Positions 1 through 6,655 of a stretch of 64,000 nt of DNA are shown here, piece by piece. This DNA is from Bacillota bacterium (GTDB lineage: Bacteria > Bacillota > Clostridia > Christensenellales > Aristaeellaceae): assembly GCA_023416585.1 (NCBI GenBank), contig JAEZHM010000112.1:1-64000 (forward strand). Reading direction: 5' to 3'. Both the position numbers and the translations under genes were made by a program. Position 1 is the first letter of the stretch, and each line of letters starts with the position of its first letter. The notes below the pieces were generated by a model. That model ran no database searches. It saw nothing but the letters and a program-made list of their open reading frames with translations, and had not been told where the DNA came from.

Positions 1-7
1 AATCATT

Positions 8-331
8 ATGCAGGAAGCTTTGGGAATGATCGAAACCCGGGGTCTGGTAAGCGCGATCGAGGCGGCGGACGCGATGGTCAAGGCGGCCAACGTCCACCTG
101 ATCGGCAAGGAACATGTGGGCGGAGGCTTGGTAACCGTAATGGTGCGCGGTGATGTAGGCGCTGTGAAAGCGGCCGTGGAGGCAGGCGGCGCAGCTGCCA
201 AGCGCGTTGGCGAACTGATCAGCGTGCATGTAATCCCCCGTCCGCACGGCGATGTGGAAGCTGTTTTGCCAGGCGCTGAGGCGGAAGCTGAAGCAGCCGC
301 TGCTCCCAAAAACACAAAGACCAAGGCGTAA
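8..331 (+). CDS. BMC-H microcompartment shell protein (PduA/EutM-like)
   Basis: Single-domain BMC-H protein of 107 residues that should form the flat hexamers making up the facets of a bacterial microcompartment shell. The start is the classic MQEALGMIETRGLV and the core (IEAADAMVKAANV, VRGDVGAVKAA, HVIPRPH) follows PduA closely. The pore loop at about residues 37-41 reads VGGGL where PduA has IGSGL, so the pore-lining serine is glycine. The C-terminal tail (about 88-107) is Ala/Glu-rich and ends in Lys-rich residues, which the next paralog lacks. It lies at the window edge, so the ribosome site and upstream operon genes are not visible. Family assignment is certain; the cargo pathway is not determined by this gene. 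Confidence 0.96.
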   Translation: MQEALGMIETRGLVSAIEAADAMVKAANVHLIGKEHVGGGLVTVMVRGDVGAVKAAVEAGGAAAKRVGELISVHVIPRPHGDVEAVLPGAEAEAEAAAAPKNTKTKA

Positions 332-356
332 CCCGCCTTAAAAAGGAGAATATATC

Positions 357-632
357 ATGGAAAAGCAAGCACTCGGCATGGTTGAAACCAAAGGCCTCGT
401 CAGTTCTATCGAGGCGGCGGACGCAATGGTCAAGGCTGCCAACGTTCATCTCATCGGCAAGGTTCATGTGGGCGGCGGTCTTGTGACCGTTATGGTGCGC
501 GGCGATGTGGGCGCGGTGAAGGCGGCTGTGGAAGCCGGCGGCGCGGCTGCAAAACGCGTTGGCGAACTGATCAGCGTGCATGTAATCCCCCGGCCCCACG
601 ATGACGTGGAAATGATCCTGCCCAAACTGTAA
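357..632 (+). CDS. BMC-H microcompartment shell protein, paralog 2
   Basis: Second 91-residue BMC-H hexamer protein, 25 bases after the first, behind a clear AAAGGAG ribosome site. Residues from about 17 to 82 are almost identical to its neighbour, including the VGGGL pore loop, and the DNA shares an uninterrupted stretch of more than 30 bases near the 3' end. This points to tandem duplication or later gene conversion. It ends in ILPKL like PduA and lacks the charged Ala-rich tail of paralog 1, so the two probably mix in one shell with different outer or inner tails. Expected to be co-transcribed with the genes on both sides. Confidence 0.96.
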   Translation: MEKQALGMVETKGLVSSIEAADAMVKAANVHLIGKVHVGGGLVTVMVRGDVGAVKAAVEAGGAAAKRVGELISVHVIPRPHDDVEMILPKL

Positions 633-647
633 GGAGGGGAACCCTTT

Positions 648-1073
648 ATGCTTAAAGGCATTTCTCCCCTGCTTTCACCGGAGCTTCTCAAAATTTTGGC
701 GGAAATGGGCCACGGTGACGAGTTGGTGATTGGCGATGCGAACTTCCCGGCGCAGAGCATGGGGCAGCGCTGTGTGCGTTTAGATGGGCACGGCGGCGTA
801 GAACTGCTGGATGCCATCCTTCAATTACTGCCTTTGGATACCTTCGTGGATGCGCCGGTGACGCTTATGCAGGTGGTTCCAGGCACGATGGACGGCGAGC
901 CGCCCATCTGGAAGAGTTTTCAGGAGACGGTGGAAAAGCACCAGCCTGGTACGAAGCTTGGGCATATTGAGCGCTTCGCGTTCTATGACCGGGCGCGCAA
1001 GGCCTACGCCTGCGTGGCAACCGGCGAGCGTTCGCTCTATGCTTGCATTATCTTAAAAAAAGGTGTACTTTAA
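648..1073 (+). CDS. fucU: L-fucose mutarotase, RbsD/FucU family
   Basis: Predicted cytosolic sugar mutarotase of 141 residues that interconverts alpha and beta anomers, in this subfamily of L-fucose. It aligns over its whole length with E. coli FucU: the start MLKGISPLLSPELLK, the catalytic-His segment AEMGHGDE (His22), DANFPA, ERFAFYDRARKA, and the C-terminal TGERSLYACIILKKGV with its active-site Tyr. RbsD (ribose pyranase) is the nearest alternative, but the segment after residue 100 is FucU-like. It sits between shell genes and dhaK with a GGAGGGG ribosome site, which suggests that the microcompartment locus handles a 6-deoxy sugar. That link is inference, as no fucose isomerase, kinase or aldolase is in the window. 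Confidence 0.88.
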   Translation: MLKGISPLLSPELLKILAEMGHGDELVIGDANFPAQSMGQRCVRLDGHGGVELLDAILQLLPLDTFVDAPVTLMQVVPGTMDGEPPIWKSFQETVEKHQPGTKLGHIERFAFYDRARKAYACVATGERSLYACIILKKGVL

Positions 1074-1080
1074 TATGCCG

Positions 1081-1117
1081 GCGGTTCCGCACGATAAGGA
1101 GGGGTGTGCGGAGCCGC
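1081..1117 (+). promoter_or_regulatory. Intercistronic hairpin upstream of dhaK
   Basis: A 12-base stem (GCGGTTCCGCAC with GTGCGGAGCCGC, one G-U pair) encloses a loop containing AAGGAGGGG, a strong ribosome-site-like sequence. No T-tract follows, so it is not a usual terminator. It may be an mRNA processing or stability element between fucU and dhaK. A GTG at 1104 overlaps the loop but is too close to that ribosome-like site to be a convincing start. Confidence 0.5.
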
Positions 1118-1211
1118 GGCAGTTATCTTAAAGATGCCGGGCAATGGGCAACGTGTGAATGAATACCTGATCGTCACCTTTGAACGCAGTATGAACGAAA
1201 GGAACATTCCC

Positions 1212-2225
1212 ATGAAAAAGATCATCAACACCGCTGAACGGTTTATTCCCGAAATGCTGGAGGGCATCTATACCGCCCACCCCGGAGAACTAAGCTTTGT
1301 GAATGACGATCTCCATTGCCTGGTGAATGCGCGCACACATGCGGGTAAGGTGGGTCTGGCAACCGGTGGCGGTTCCGGACACCTGCCGCTGTTTTTAGGC
1401 TACGTCGGCGAAGGCATGCTTGACGGCTGCGCTATCGGCGATGTGTTTCAATCACCCAGCGCTGAGCAAATGCTGGCCGTGACAAAGCATATCGATCAGG
1501 GCAAAGGCGTGCTCTACATCTACGGCAATTACAACGGCGATATCTTCAACTTCGACAGCGCCGCCGAAATGGCGGATTTTGAGGAGAACATCCGTGTTTT
1601 AAGCTGCGTTGCCGGCGAGGATGTGGCCGGCCCCGCCGCCAAGCCTGGCGAGCCCAACAAACGCCGTGGCGTTGCGGGTATTTTCTTCGTGTTCAAGTGT
1701 GCAGGCGCTGCTGCGGCTGCCGGGCTCGACCTTGATGAAGTAAAGCGTGTGGCGGACAAGGTATGTGCAAACGTACGCACCATGGGTGTGGCACTTTCCA
1801 GCTGCACTGTGCCGCGGGTGGGCCGCCCGAGTTTTGAAATCGGGGACGACGAAATGGAAATCGGGATGGGCATCCATGGCGAGCCGGGCGTGCGCCGCGG
1901 CAAGCTTCAGCCCGCCGATGAGATTGTGGATGAGATGCTTGCGCCTGTTTTGAGCGACTTGCCTTTCGGGGAGTGTGACGAGGTGGCCGTACTGATCAAC
2001 GGCCTTGGCGCGACGCCGCTGGAAGAGCAGTATGTGATGTTCCGCCGCGTGAGCGAGACGCTTAGGTCGCGTGGAATCAAGGTGTTCCATGCTTATATCG
2101 GTGAGTATGCCACCTCCATGGAAATGGCCGGTTCGTCGATATCGCTTCTCAAGGTGGACGATGAACTGAAAAAATACCTCTCCGCACCTGCGAATACGCC
2201 TTTCTTCAAGCAGTTTGCGTATTAA
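1212..2225 (+). CDS. dhaK: Dihydroxyacetone kinase, substrate-binding subunit DhaK
   Basis: DhaK-type subunit of 337 residues that binds a short ketose covalently and presents it for phosphorylation by DhaL. The three active-site residues of E. coli DhaK can be placed: His57 in GGGSGHLPL, Asp110 in NYNGDIFNF and His222 in GMGIHGEPG, the histidine that forms the hemiaminal with dihydroxyacetone. The start at 1212 follows AAAGGA and matches the family N-terminus; an in-frame GTG at 1104 would add 36 unlike residues. dhaL follows after 12 bases. No DhaM phosphotransfer partner is visible, so whether ATP or a PTS phosphodonor is used cannot be told. Related split kinases act on erythrulose or other tetruloses, so the substrate is open. 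Confidence 0.92.
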   Translation: MKKIINTAERFIPEMLEGIYTAHPGELSFVNDDLHCLVNARTHAGKVGLATGGGSGHLPLFLGYVGEGMLDGCAIGDVFQSPSAEQMLAVTKHIDQGKGVLYIYGNYNGDIFNFDSAAEMADFEENIRVLSCVAGEDVAGPAAKPGEPNKRRGVAGIFFVFKCAGAAAAAGLDLDEVKRVADKVCANVRTMGVALSSCTVPRVGRPSFEIGDDEMEIGMGIHGEPGVRRGKLQPADEIVDEMLAPVLSDLPFGECDEVAVLINGLGATPLEEQYVMFRRVSETLRSRGIKVFHAYIGEYATSMEMAGSSISLLKVDDELKKYLSAPANTPFFKQFAY

Positions 2226-2237
2226 GGAGGTTGTTCC

Positions 2238-2849
2238 ATGGCAGATTTGAAGGAACTTCTCAAGGTTTGGGCGGAACTGATGGCGGCTAACAAGCAGCGC
2301 CTGATTGAGCTGGATGGCGCGGTCGGCGACAGCGATCTTGGCCTGACCATGACAGACGGCTTTCGTGCCGCCTTTGAGGCGGTGAAGGACAGCACGGAGA
2401 CCGATGTAGGCAAGCTTGCATATTTTGCTGGCAAAGCGATGGGTTCGGCTGTACCTTCCACCATGGGCACATTGATGGCCAGCGGCCTTATGAATGCAGG
2501 AAAAGAGCTGAAGGGGATTGAATCCTTAGAAGGTTCTTCCTGGTCTAAGTTTTTTCAGACATTTTTCGATGGCGTACAGAGCCGCGGCAAGGCACAACTG
2601 GGTGAAAAGACCTTTTTGGATGGGTTGTATCCCGCAATAGAAGTATTGAAAAGCAACGCGGATGACATAAAAGCCGCCGCGCCCATCGCAGCCAAGGCTG
2701 CCCATGATGCATATCTTTCCACTCAGGGAATGCTGGCCAAACACGGCCGGATGGCAATCCGCGGTGAACAATCGCGGGAATACCTTGATCCCGGTGCTTA
2801 TGTGGCAGTGCTTTTGATGGAAGGATTCTCTCAAACCATGATGAGATAG
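2238..2849 (+). CDS. dhaL: Dihydroxyacetone kinase, nucleotide-binding subunit DhaL
   Basis: DhaL-type nucleotide-binding subunit of 203 residues, all-helical in the family. The Mg-ADP site is visible as LDGAVGDSDLG with Asp26, Asp31 and Asp33; the histidine usual after the last Asp is Leu34 here. Further family blocks are the GSAVPSTMGTLMASG segment, DGLYPAIEVLK and GRMAIRGEQSREYLDPGA near the end. A strong AAGGAGG site precedes the start, and it should be co-translated with dhaK. The unusual Leu34 and the shell-gene setting leave room for a substrate other than dihydroxyacetone. Confidence 0.9.
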   Translation: MADLKELLKVWAELMAANKQRLIELDGAVGDSDLGLTMTDGFRAAFEAVKDSTETDVGKLAYFAGKAMGSAVPSTMGTLMASGLMNAGKELKGIESLEGSSWSKFFQTFFDGVQSRGKAQLGEKTFLDGLYPAIEVLKSNADDIKAAAPIAAKAAHDAYLSTQGMLAKHGRMAIRGEQSREYLDPGAYVAVLLMEGFSQTMMR

Positions 2850-2862
2850 GACGGATACCAGT

Positions 2863-3879
2863 ATGACGATCAGGGAAATTGCCAATTTAGCAGGGGTCTC
2901 TCCGGCAGCGGTTTCGCTGGTCATCAACAACAAAAAAGGGGTTAGCGAAGAGACCAGGCAGCGGGTGCAGGCTGTCATCGATGAGAACAACTATGTGGTT
3001 CCCGGTCAGAAACGTGTAAACAAGCCGAAACGTTTTCGCCTTTGCTTGATCAAATTTCGAACACACGGCATCGCGATTGAGGAAAATCAGGGATTTATCG
3101 CATCTATCATAGACCAGATTGAGAGTGAGTGCCGTCATTTTGGGTACGACCTGGCGATGGTCAACTGCGAAGTGGCCACCGCGTCGGAAACCTTGAAAGA
3201 AGTGATGGCCACGCCGCCTGATGGCGTGATATTGATGGGCACGGAACTCGGCGAAGATGATTATAAGCTGCTTGACCTTTTGACCGTGCCCACTGTTGTG
3301 ATGGATAATAGCATGCGCGATGTGCACATCGACAGCGTATTGATGGACAACGAAGCCATCAGCGCTGAGGCGGTGCGCTATCTTTACGGCCTTGGGCACA
3401 GGGATATCGGTTACTTCCGTTTCAACCTTCCCATCAGCAACTGTCAGGAGCGCTACCAGGGCTATCTTAGGGAAATGGAGCGGCTGGGGCTGCCTATCCC
3501 CAAGCCCATCAGCGTAATGCCGACGTTCAGCGGTGCGTACAAGGATATGAAGCGAATGCTGGAGGCGGGCGAGTACGTGCCCCACGGCGCTTGCGTTGCG
3601 GATAACGACACCGTCGCCATTGGTGTCATGAAGGCTATCCATGAGGCCGGTTACCGCATTCCGGTGGACATCTCCATCGTCGGTGTGGATGATATTCCTT
3701 TCAGCGCCATGACCACGCCGGCGCTTACCACCATGCGCATCTCACGCTCTGCACTGGGCACGCTTGCTGTGGATACACTGCGCAAGCGCATTAAATACCC
3801 CAACTGGGCCAATATGAATATTAGGCTGGCCGGGCGGCTGGTGGAGCGCGGAAGCACCATGCCCAGGCAGGAGAAATAG
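2863..3879 (+). CDS. LacI-family transcriptional regulator
   Basis: Sugar-responsive repressor of 338 residues. Residues 1-46 form the LacI helix-turn-helix (TIREIANLAGVSPAAVSLVIN, then the hinge helix region), followed by a type I periplasmic-binding-protein fold that ends in the usual dimer core (VDISIVGVDDIPFSAMTTPALTT). It starts 13 bases after dhaL in the middle of the microcompartment genes, so it most likely controls this locus in response to the imported sugar or a phosphorylated product. The ribosome site is weak (AGGA). The operator could not be identified with confidence; the promoter of the operon is outside the window. Confidence 0.93.
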   Translation: MTIREIANLAGVSPAAVSLVINNKKGVSEETRQRVQAVIDENNYVVPGQKRVNKPKRFRLCLIKFRTHGIAIEENQGFIASIIDQIESECRHFGYDLAMVNCEVATASETLKEVMATPPDGVILMGTELGEDDYKLLDLLTVPTVVMDNSMRDVHIDSVLMDNEAISAEAVRYLYGLGHRDIGYFRFNLPISNCQERYQGYLREMERLGLPIPKPISVMPTFSGAYKDMKRMLEAGEYVPHGACVADNDTVAIGVMKAIHEAGYRIPVDISIVGVDDIPFSAMTTPALTTMRISRSALGTLAVDTLRKRIKYPNWANMNIRLAGRLVERGSTMPRQEK

Positions 3880-3893
3880 GCGATTGTACTCGC

Positions 3894-3924
3894 GTTTGAG
3901 CATCCGCCGTGAAGTCGCTCGAAC
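3894..3924. promoter_or_regulatory. Inverted repeat between lacI-type gene and shell genes
   Basis: GTTTGAGC and GCTCGAAC are 8-base arms (one G-U if RNA) separated by 15 bases, lying in the 96-base gap before the first vertex-protein gene. It could be an operator or a small RNA hairpin. No promoter match was seen beside it. Confidence 0.3.
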
Positions 3925-3975
3925 GGGAGCTGGCGCTGTATTTAGTGCTCCTTATGAATTTGGGGAGGGATGCCC

Positions 3976-4299
3976 ATGCTCGTAGGCCGTGTAACAGGCA
4001 ATGTTGTAAGCACCAATAAAGTTTCCGCCCTTTTCGGCGTGAAGCTTTTGATTGTGCAGCCTGTGGAGCTGGACACCCTAAATATGAAGGACGATTATGT
4101 GATCTGTGTGGATGATGTAGGCGCCGGCGAAGGCGATCTTGTGTTTTGCGCATACGGCAGTTCCGCCAGGCAAACCGATACTTCCAAAAAAATAGCTTCC
4201 GACTATTCCATTTATGGGATTCTTGATTCCATCGACATCCACGGGGCACGAACCTACGATAAGGCAAAGGAGACGGACGCATGCAGCTGGCAAGAGTGA
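3976..4299 (+). CDS. BMC-P pentameric vertex protein (EutN/CcmL/PduN family), copy 1
   Basis: Pentamer-forming shell protein of 107 residues that caps vertices of the icosahedral microcompartment. Family marks are the start MLVGRVTGNVVSTNK, GVKLLIVQPV, the VDDVGAGEGDLVF loop and GILDSIDI near the end. The ATG at 3976 lies 6 bases after GGGGAGGG; an ATG at 3970 abuts that site and is less likely. The C-terminus is extended relative to the other three copies and overlaps the next gene by 19 bases. First of four tandem BMC-P genes. Confidence 0.93.
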   Translation: MLVGRVTGNVVSTNKVSALFGVKLLIVQPVELDTLNMKDDYVICVDDVGAGEGDLVFCAYGSSARQTDTSKKIASDYSIYGILDSIDIHGARTYDKAKETDACSWQE

Positions 4300-4592
4300 T
4301 TGGGTCCATTGTGAGCACCCGCAAATCCGAGCGGCTTGAAGGGCTTAAGCTGCTGGTGGCCGTGCCCATTGATATGGATACCATGCAGGAAAAAGGTGCG
4401 CCGTTTGTCACTGTGGATACCGTAGGGGCGGGCGAGGGGGAAATCGTGATGTGGGCAGGAGGCAGTTCTTCCCGCCAGACGGATTTGACCACCGGCAAGC
4501 CCGTAGATAGCTCTATTGTAGGTATTGTGGATTATGTGGACGTGCTGGGCATGCGCAAATATGACAAGTTCAAGGCGGAAAACGGCCTATGA
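4281..4592 (+). CDS. BMC-P pentameric vertex protein, copy 2
   Basis: 103-residue EutN/CcmL-type vertex protein: QLARVIGSIVSTRK start, GLKLLVAVPIDMDT, VDTVGAGEGEIVMWAGGSSSRQT and a final GIVDYVDVLGMRKYDK. It is most similar to copy 1, sharing GSS-RQT in the central loop. Its start lies inside copy 1 and its stop overlaps the start of copy 3 by 4 bases, so translation is probably coupled. Confidence 0.93.
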   Translation: MQLARVIGSIVSTRKSERLEGLKLLVAVPIDMDTMQEKGAPFVTVDTVGAGEGEIVMWAGGSSSRQTDLTTGKPVDSSIVGIVDYVDVLGMRKYDKFKAENGL

Positions 4593-4882
4593 AGCTTGCA
4601 CGGGTAACGGGTACGGTGGTATCCACTATAAAATATGAAAAGTACCGGGGTCTTAAGCTGCTTAGGGTACGCCACCTTGATCTTAACCTGAACGAGACAG
4701 GCGAGGAGTTGGTAGCGCTGGATGCGGCCAACGCAGGCATAGGTGATATTGTGCTGGTCAACAATGATGGCGGTGCTGCGCAGATGGTTCTTAACGATAA
4801 AACCCTGATTGCAAGCATTACTATTTGCGGGGTGATCGACTCGTTTACCTGCCAGGGAAAAACGACACGGTGCCACGGGTAA
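4589..4882 (+). CDS. BMC-P pentameric vertex protein, copy 3
   Basis: 97-residue BMC-P protein: KLARVTGTVVSTIKYEKYRG start, LKLLRVRHLDLN, ANAGIGDIVLV loop, then GVIDSF. The loop has IGD rather than the EGD or EGE of copies 1 and 2, and the C-terminal tail (CQGKTTRCHG) is short and basic with two cysteines. Starts within the ATGA overlap with copy 2. Divergence among the copies suggests different vertices or a heteromeric pentamer rather than simple dosage. Confidence 0.92.
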   Translation: MKLARVTGTVVSTIKYEKYRGLKLLRVRHLDLNLNETGEELVALDAANAGIGDIVLVNNDGGAAQMVLNDKTLIASITICGVIDSFTCQGKTTRCHG

Positions 4883-4903
4883 TACGCATAAGGAGGCGGC
4901 GGC

Positions 4904-5167
4904 TTGAACATCGGGCGAGTGGTAGGCACTGTGGTGTGCACGGTAAAAACGCCGACGCTTATGGGCATGAAGCTGATGGTGGTCCGCCAATTGGTGAACG
5001 GCGTGGATAAGGGATTGGTGATCGCTTGCGACGGCACGCACCAGGCTGGTATCGGTGATACGGTATACATGATCGGCCGGGCGGAGGCTGCGCTGATGCT
5101 GAGCAAGGAAGCCCCGCCGCCCAGCGATTTGACCATTGCAGGAATTATTGACCCGGAGACATTATAA
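4904..5167 (+). CDS. BMC-P pentameric vertex protein, copy 4 (TTG start)
   Basis: 87-residue BMC-P protein with the family start NIGRVVGTVVCTVKTP, then GMKLMVVRQLV, HQAGIGDTVYMIG and the final IAGIIDPETL. The start codon is TTG at 4904, placed 6 bases after AAGGAGG, and the next residues fit the family exactly. It is the last gene of the microcompartment locus in this window; no terminator with a T-tract follows before the repeat at 5212. Confidence 0.92.
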   Translation: MNIGRVVGTVVCTVKTPTLMGMKLMVVRQLVNGVDKGLVIACDGTHQAGIGDTVYMIGRAEAALMLSKEAPPPSDLTIAGIIDPETL

Positions 5168-5211
5168 GTTAACTAAGGGATCAAAATGTGTGTATAGTAC
5201 GCATTCCTTGC

Positions 5212-5327
5212 CTTCCCCTTGAGGGGAAGGTGGCGCGCACGCCGGATGAGGTGTTGGCTGTGATTGTCCATTCAGTCATTACCACCTCATCAGTCTCCTT
5301 CGTCGACAGCTTCCCCTCAAGGGGAAG
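5212..5327. repeat. MITE-like inverted-repeat element
   Basis: Two arms of about 42-45 bases face each other across a 29-base centre. Each arm begins with the self-complementary CTTCCCCTTGAGGGGAAG and ends at GATGAGGTG (left) or CACCTCAT (right); the arms match imperfectly between. No coding sequence is inside. A shortened relative lies at 50504-50550, and the CAAGGGGAAG end also appears at 18895. This looks like a small non-autonomous repeat placed after the microcompartment genes. Confidence 0.65.
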
Positions 5328-5390
5328 CCTCTGCTTCTCATCTCTCACCCTGTTTTCAAGGCAGTGTCAATGATGCTCAATATAGTGCAG

Positions 5391-5423
5391 AAAAAAGGCT
5401 GGTGACCATAAAGGTCTCCAGCC
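5391..5423 (-). terminator. Rho-independent terminator of nucleotidyltransferase gene
   Basis: On the minus strand an 11-base stem (GGCTGGAGACC with GGTCACCAGCC, one mismatch) and a 5-base loop are followed by six T residues. It lies 30 bases beyond the stop of the gene at 5453-6370. Confidence 0.85.
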
Positions 5424-5452
5424 TCTTTATGTCCTTGCTCCATACTGGGCAT

Positions 5453-6370
5453 TTAATCCCAAAGCTGCTCCGGGTATTGCCCCTGGGCGGTCATGCGCCT
5501 GAGTGCGCCGACTATGGTTTCTCTGTCCTCCCGGTAGGTGACGCCATACCAGTGGCCGGAGGTATGCAAAACCTTCACCTGGGCAATGCCACGTTTGGGT
5601 AGATTGCCTGCAACTACCGGCAGATAGAATTCTGTCGACAGCGGGTTCTTGGGCATTGTGTCCCTAAGAAACTCTTCAAACTCCAGTTCGAGCTCCTCGA
5701 AAATATCGGGATGGAACCCAAACAGATTCATGGACGCCACCGATTTTTCCGGCAGGCGGTAGTAGATCTGTCTATCCTCGGTGTACAGGGGGCCCTCGAT
5801 GGTTTTGATAATGTGGGTGCGCTCGGTAATGGATAGAAGACGACCCTCTTCGTCCAGCTCGCATATGCCCCGGGCCACTGAGCCCTTGTCCGACAGCGTG
5901 TTTTCCAACAGATACCCTACCATGGCATAGCGGTACGCGCCGCCGGACTTAACGCCCTTTAAAAAGGCATACACCTGGTCATATGCTTCCCGGCCATAAA
6001 AATCGTCGGCATTGATCACGGCAAAAGGCGCATCTGCCGCATTTCTGGCGCAAAGAACCGCATGGCCTGTGCCCCAGGGCTTTGTCCGCCCGTTTGGTAT
6101 GGCAAAACCTGCAGGGATTGCCTCAAGCGACTGGAACACGTAGTTTACTTCCATACGCGCTGCGATCTTGTCGCCGATCATGCGGCGGAAAAGATCCTCG
6201 TTTTCTTTTTTTAGAATGAAGATCACGCGGCGGAATCCCGCCTGATATGCGTCATATAAGGAATAGTCAATGATCAGATCACCATTTTCACCTACAGGAT
6301 CCATTTGCTTCAGACCGCCGTACCGGCTGCCCATACCGGCGGCCATGATGACAAGAATGGGTTCCTTCAT
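5453..6370 (-). CDS. Sugar-phosphate nucleotidyltransferase family protein
   Basis: NTP-transferase fold protein of 305 residues, predicted to activate a sugar phosphate with a nucleotide in the cytosol. The N-terminal signature AAGMGSRYGGLKQMDPVG (about residues 10-27) is the nucleotide-binding loop, GTGHAVLCA matches the base-binding segment, and VINADDFYG carries the metal-binding Asp. The C-terminal third resembles GalU-like proteins only loosely, so the actual sugar is unknown. It has AAAGGAGG as ribosome site, its own promoter and terminator, and stands alone. Orthologues are commonly annotated simply as nucleotidyltransferase. Confidence 0.82.
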   Translation of the reverse strand: MKEPILVIMAAGMGSRYGGLKQMDPVGENGDLIIDYSLYDAYQAGFRRVIFILKKENEDLFRRMIGDKIAARMEVNYVFQSLEAIPAGFAIPNGRTKPWGTGHAVLCARNAADAPFAVINADDFYGREAYDQVYAFLKGVKSGGAYRYAMVGYLLENTLSDKGSVARGICELDEEGRLLSITERTHIIKTIEGPLYTEDRQIYYRLPEKSVASMNLFGFHPDIFEELELEFEEFLRDTMPKNPLSTEFYLPVVAGNLPKRGIAQVKVLHTSGHWYGVTYREDRETIVGALRRMTAQGQYPEQLWD

Positions 6371-6416
6371 CCCTATATCCTCCTTTAGGCATGATGCCCG
6401 AAATCATCCACCGCTC

Positions 6417-6445
6417 ATTATACACTCGAAAGGAGGTTTTGTCCA
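6417..6445 (-). promoter_or_regulatory. SigA-type promoter for nucleotidyltransferase gene
   Basis: Minus strand TGGACA, 17-base spacer, TATAAT, lying 47 bases upstream of the start codon. Confidence 0.75.
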
Positions 6446-6498
6446 AAATCAGGCAAACTTCCTATGCGTACGATGCAGGGGAACCTGGAATAATTTAC

Positions 6499-6527
6499 TT
6501 GTTCTGCATGTAAGGATAAGCTATAAT
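6499..6527 (+). promoter_or_regulatory. SigA-type promoter for leucine-rich repeat gene pair
   Basis: TTGTTC, 17-base spacer, TATAAT. The expected transcript has about 120 bases before the start at 6656. Confidence 0.7.
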
Positions 6528-6655
6528 CATAGGCAGTTACATGAGACAGAAAGCTTGAATGAATGCCAAAGGAAAGCTGTTTTCGGCAAGAAGCTCAAAA
6601 GCCGGTTGCCGTTATGCCTTTCGCACATATCCTATGCCTGATTGAAGGTGCTTCT

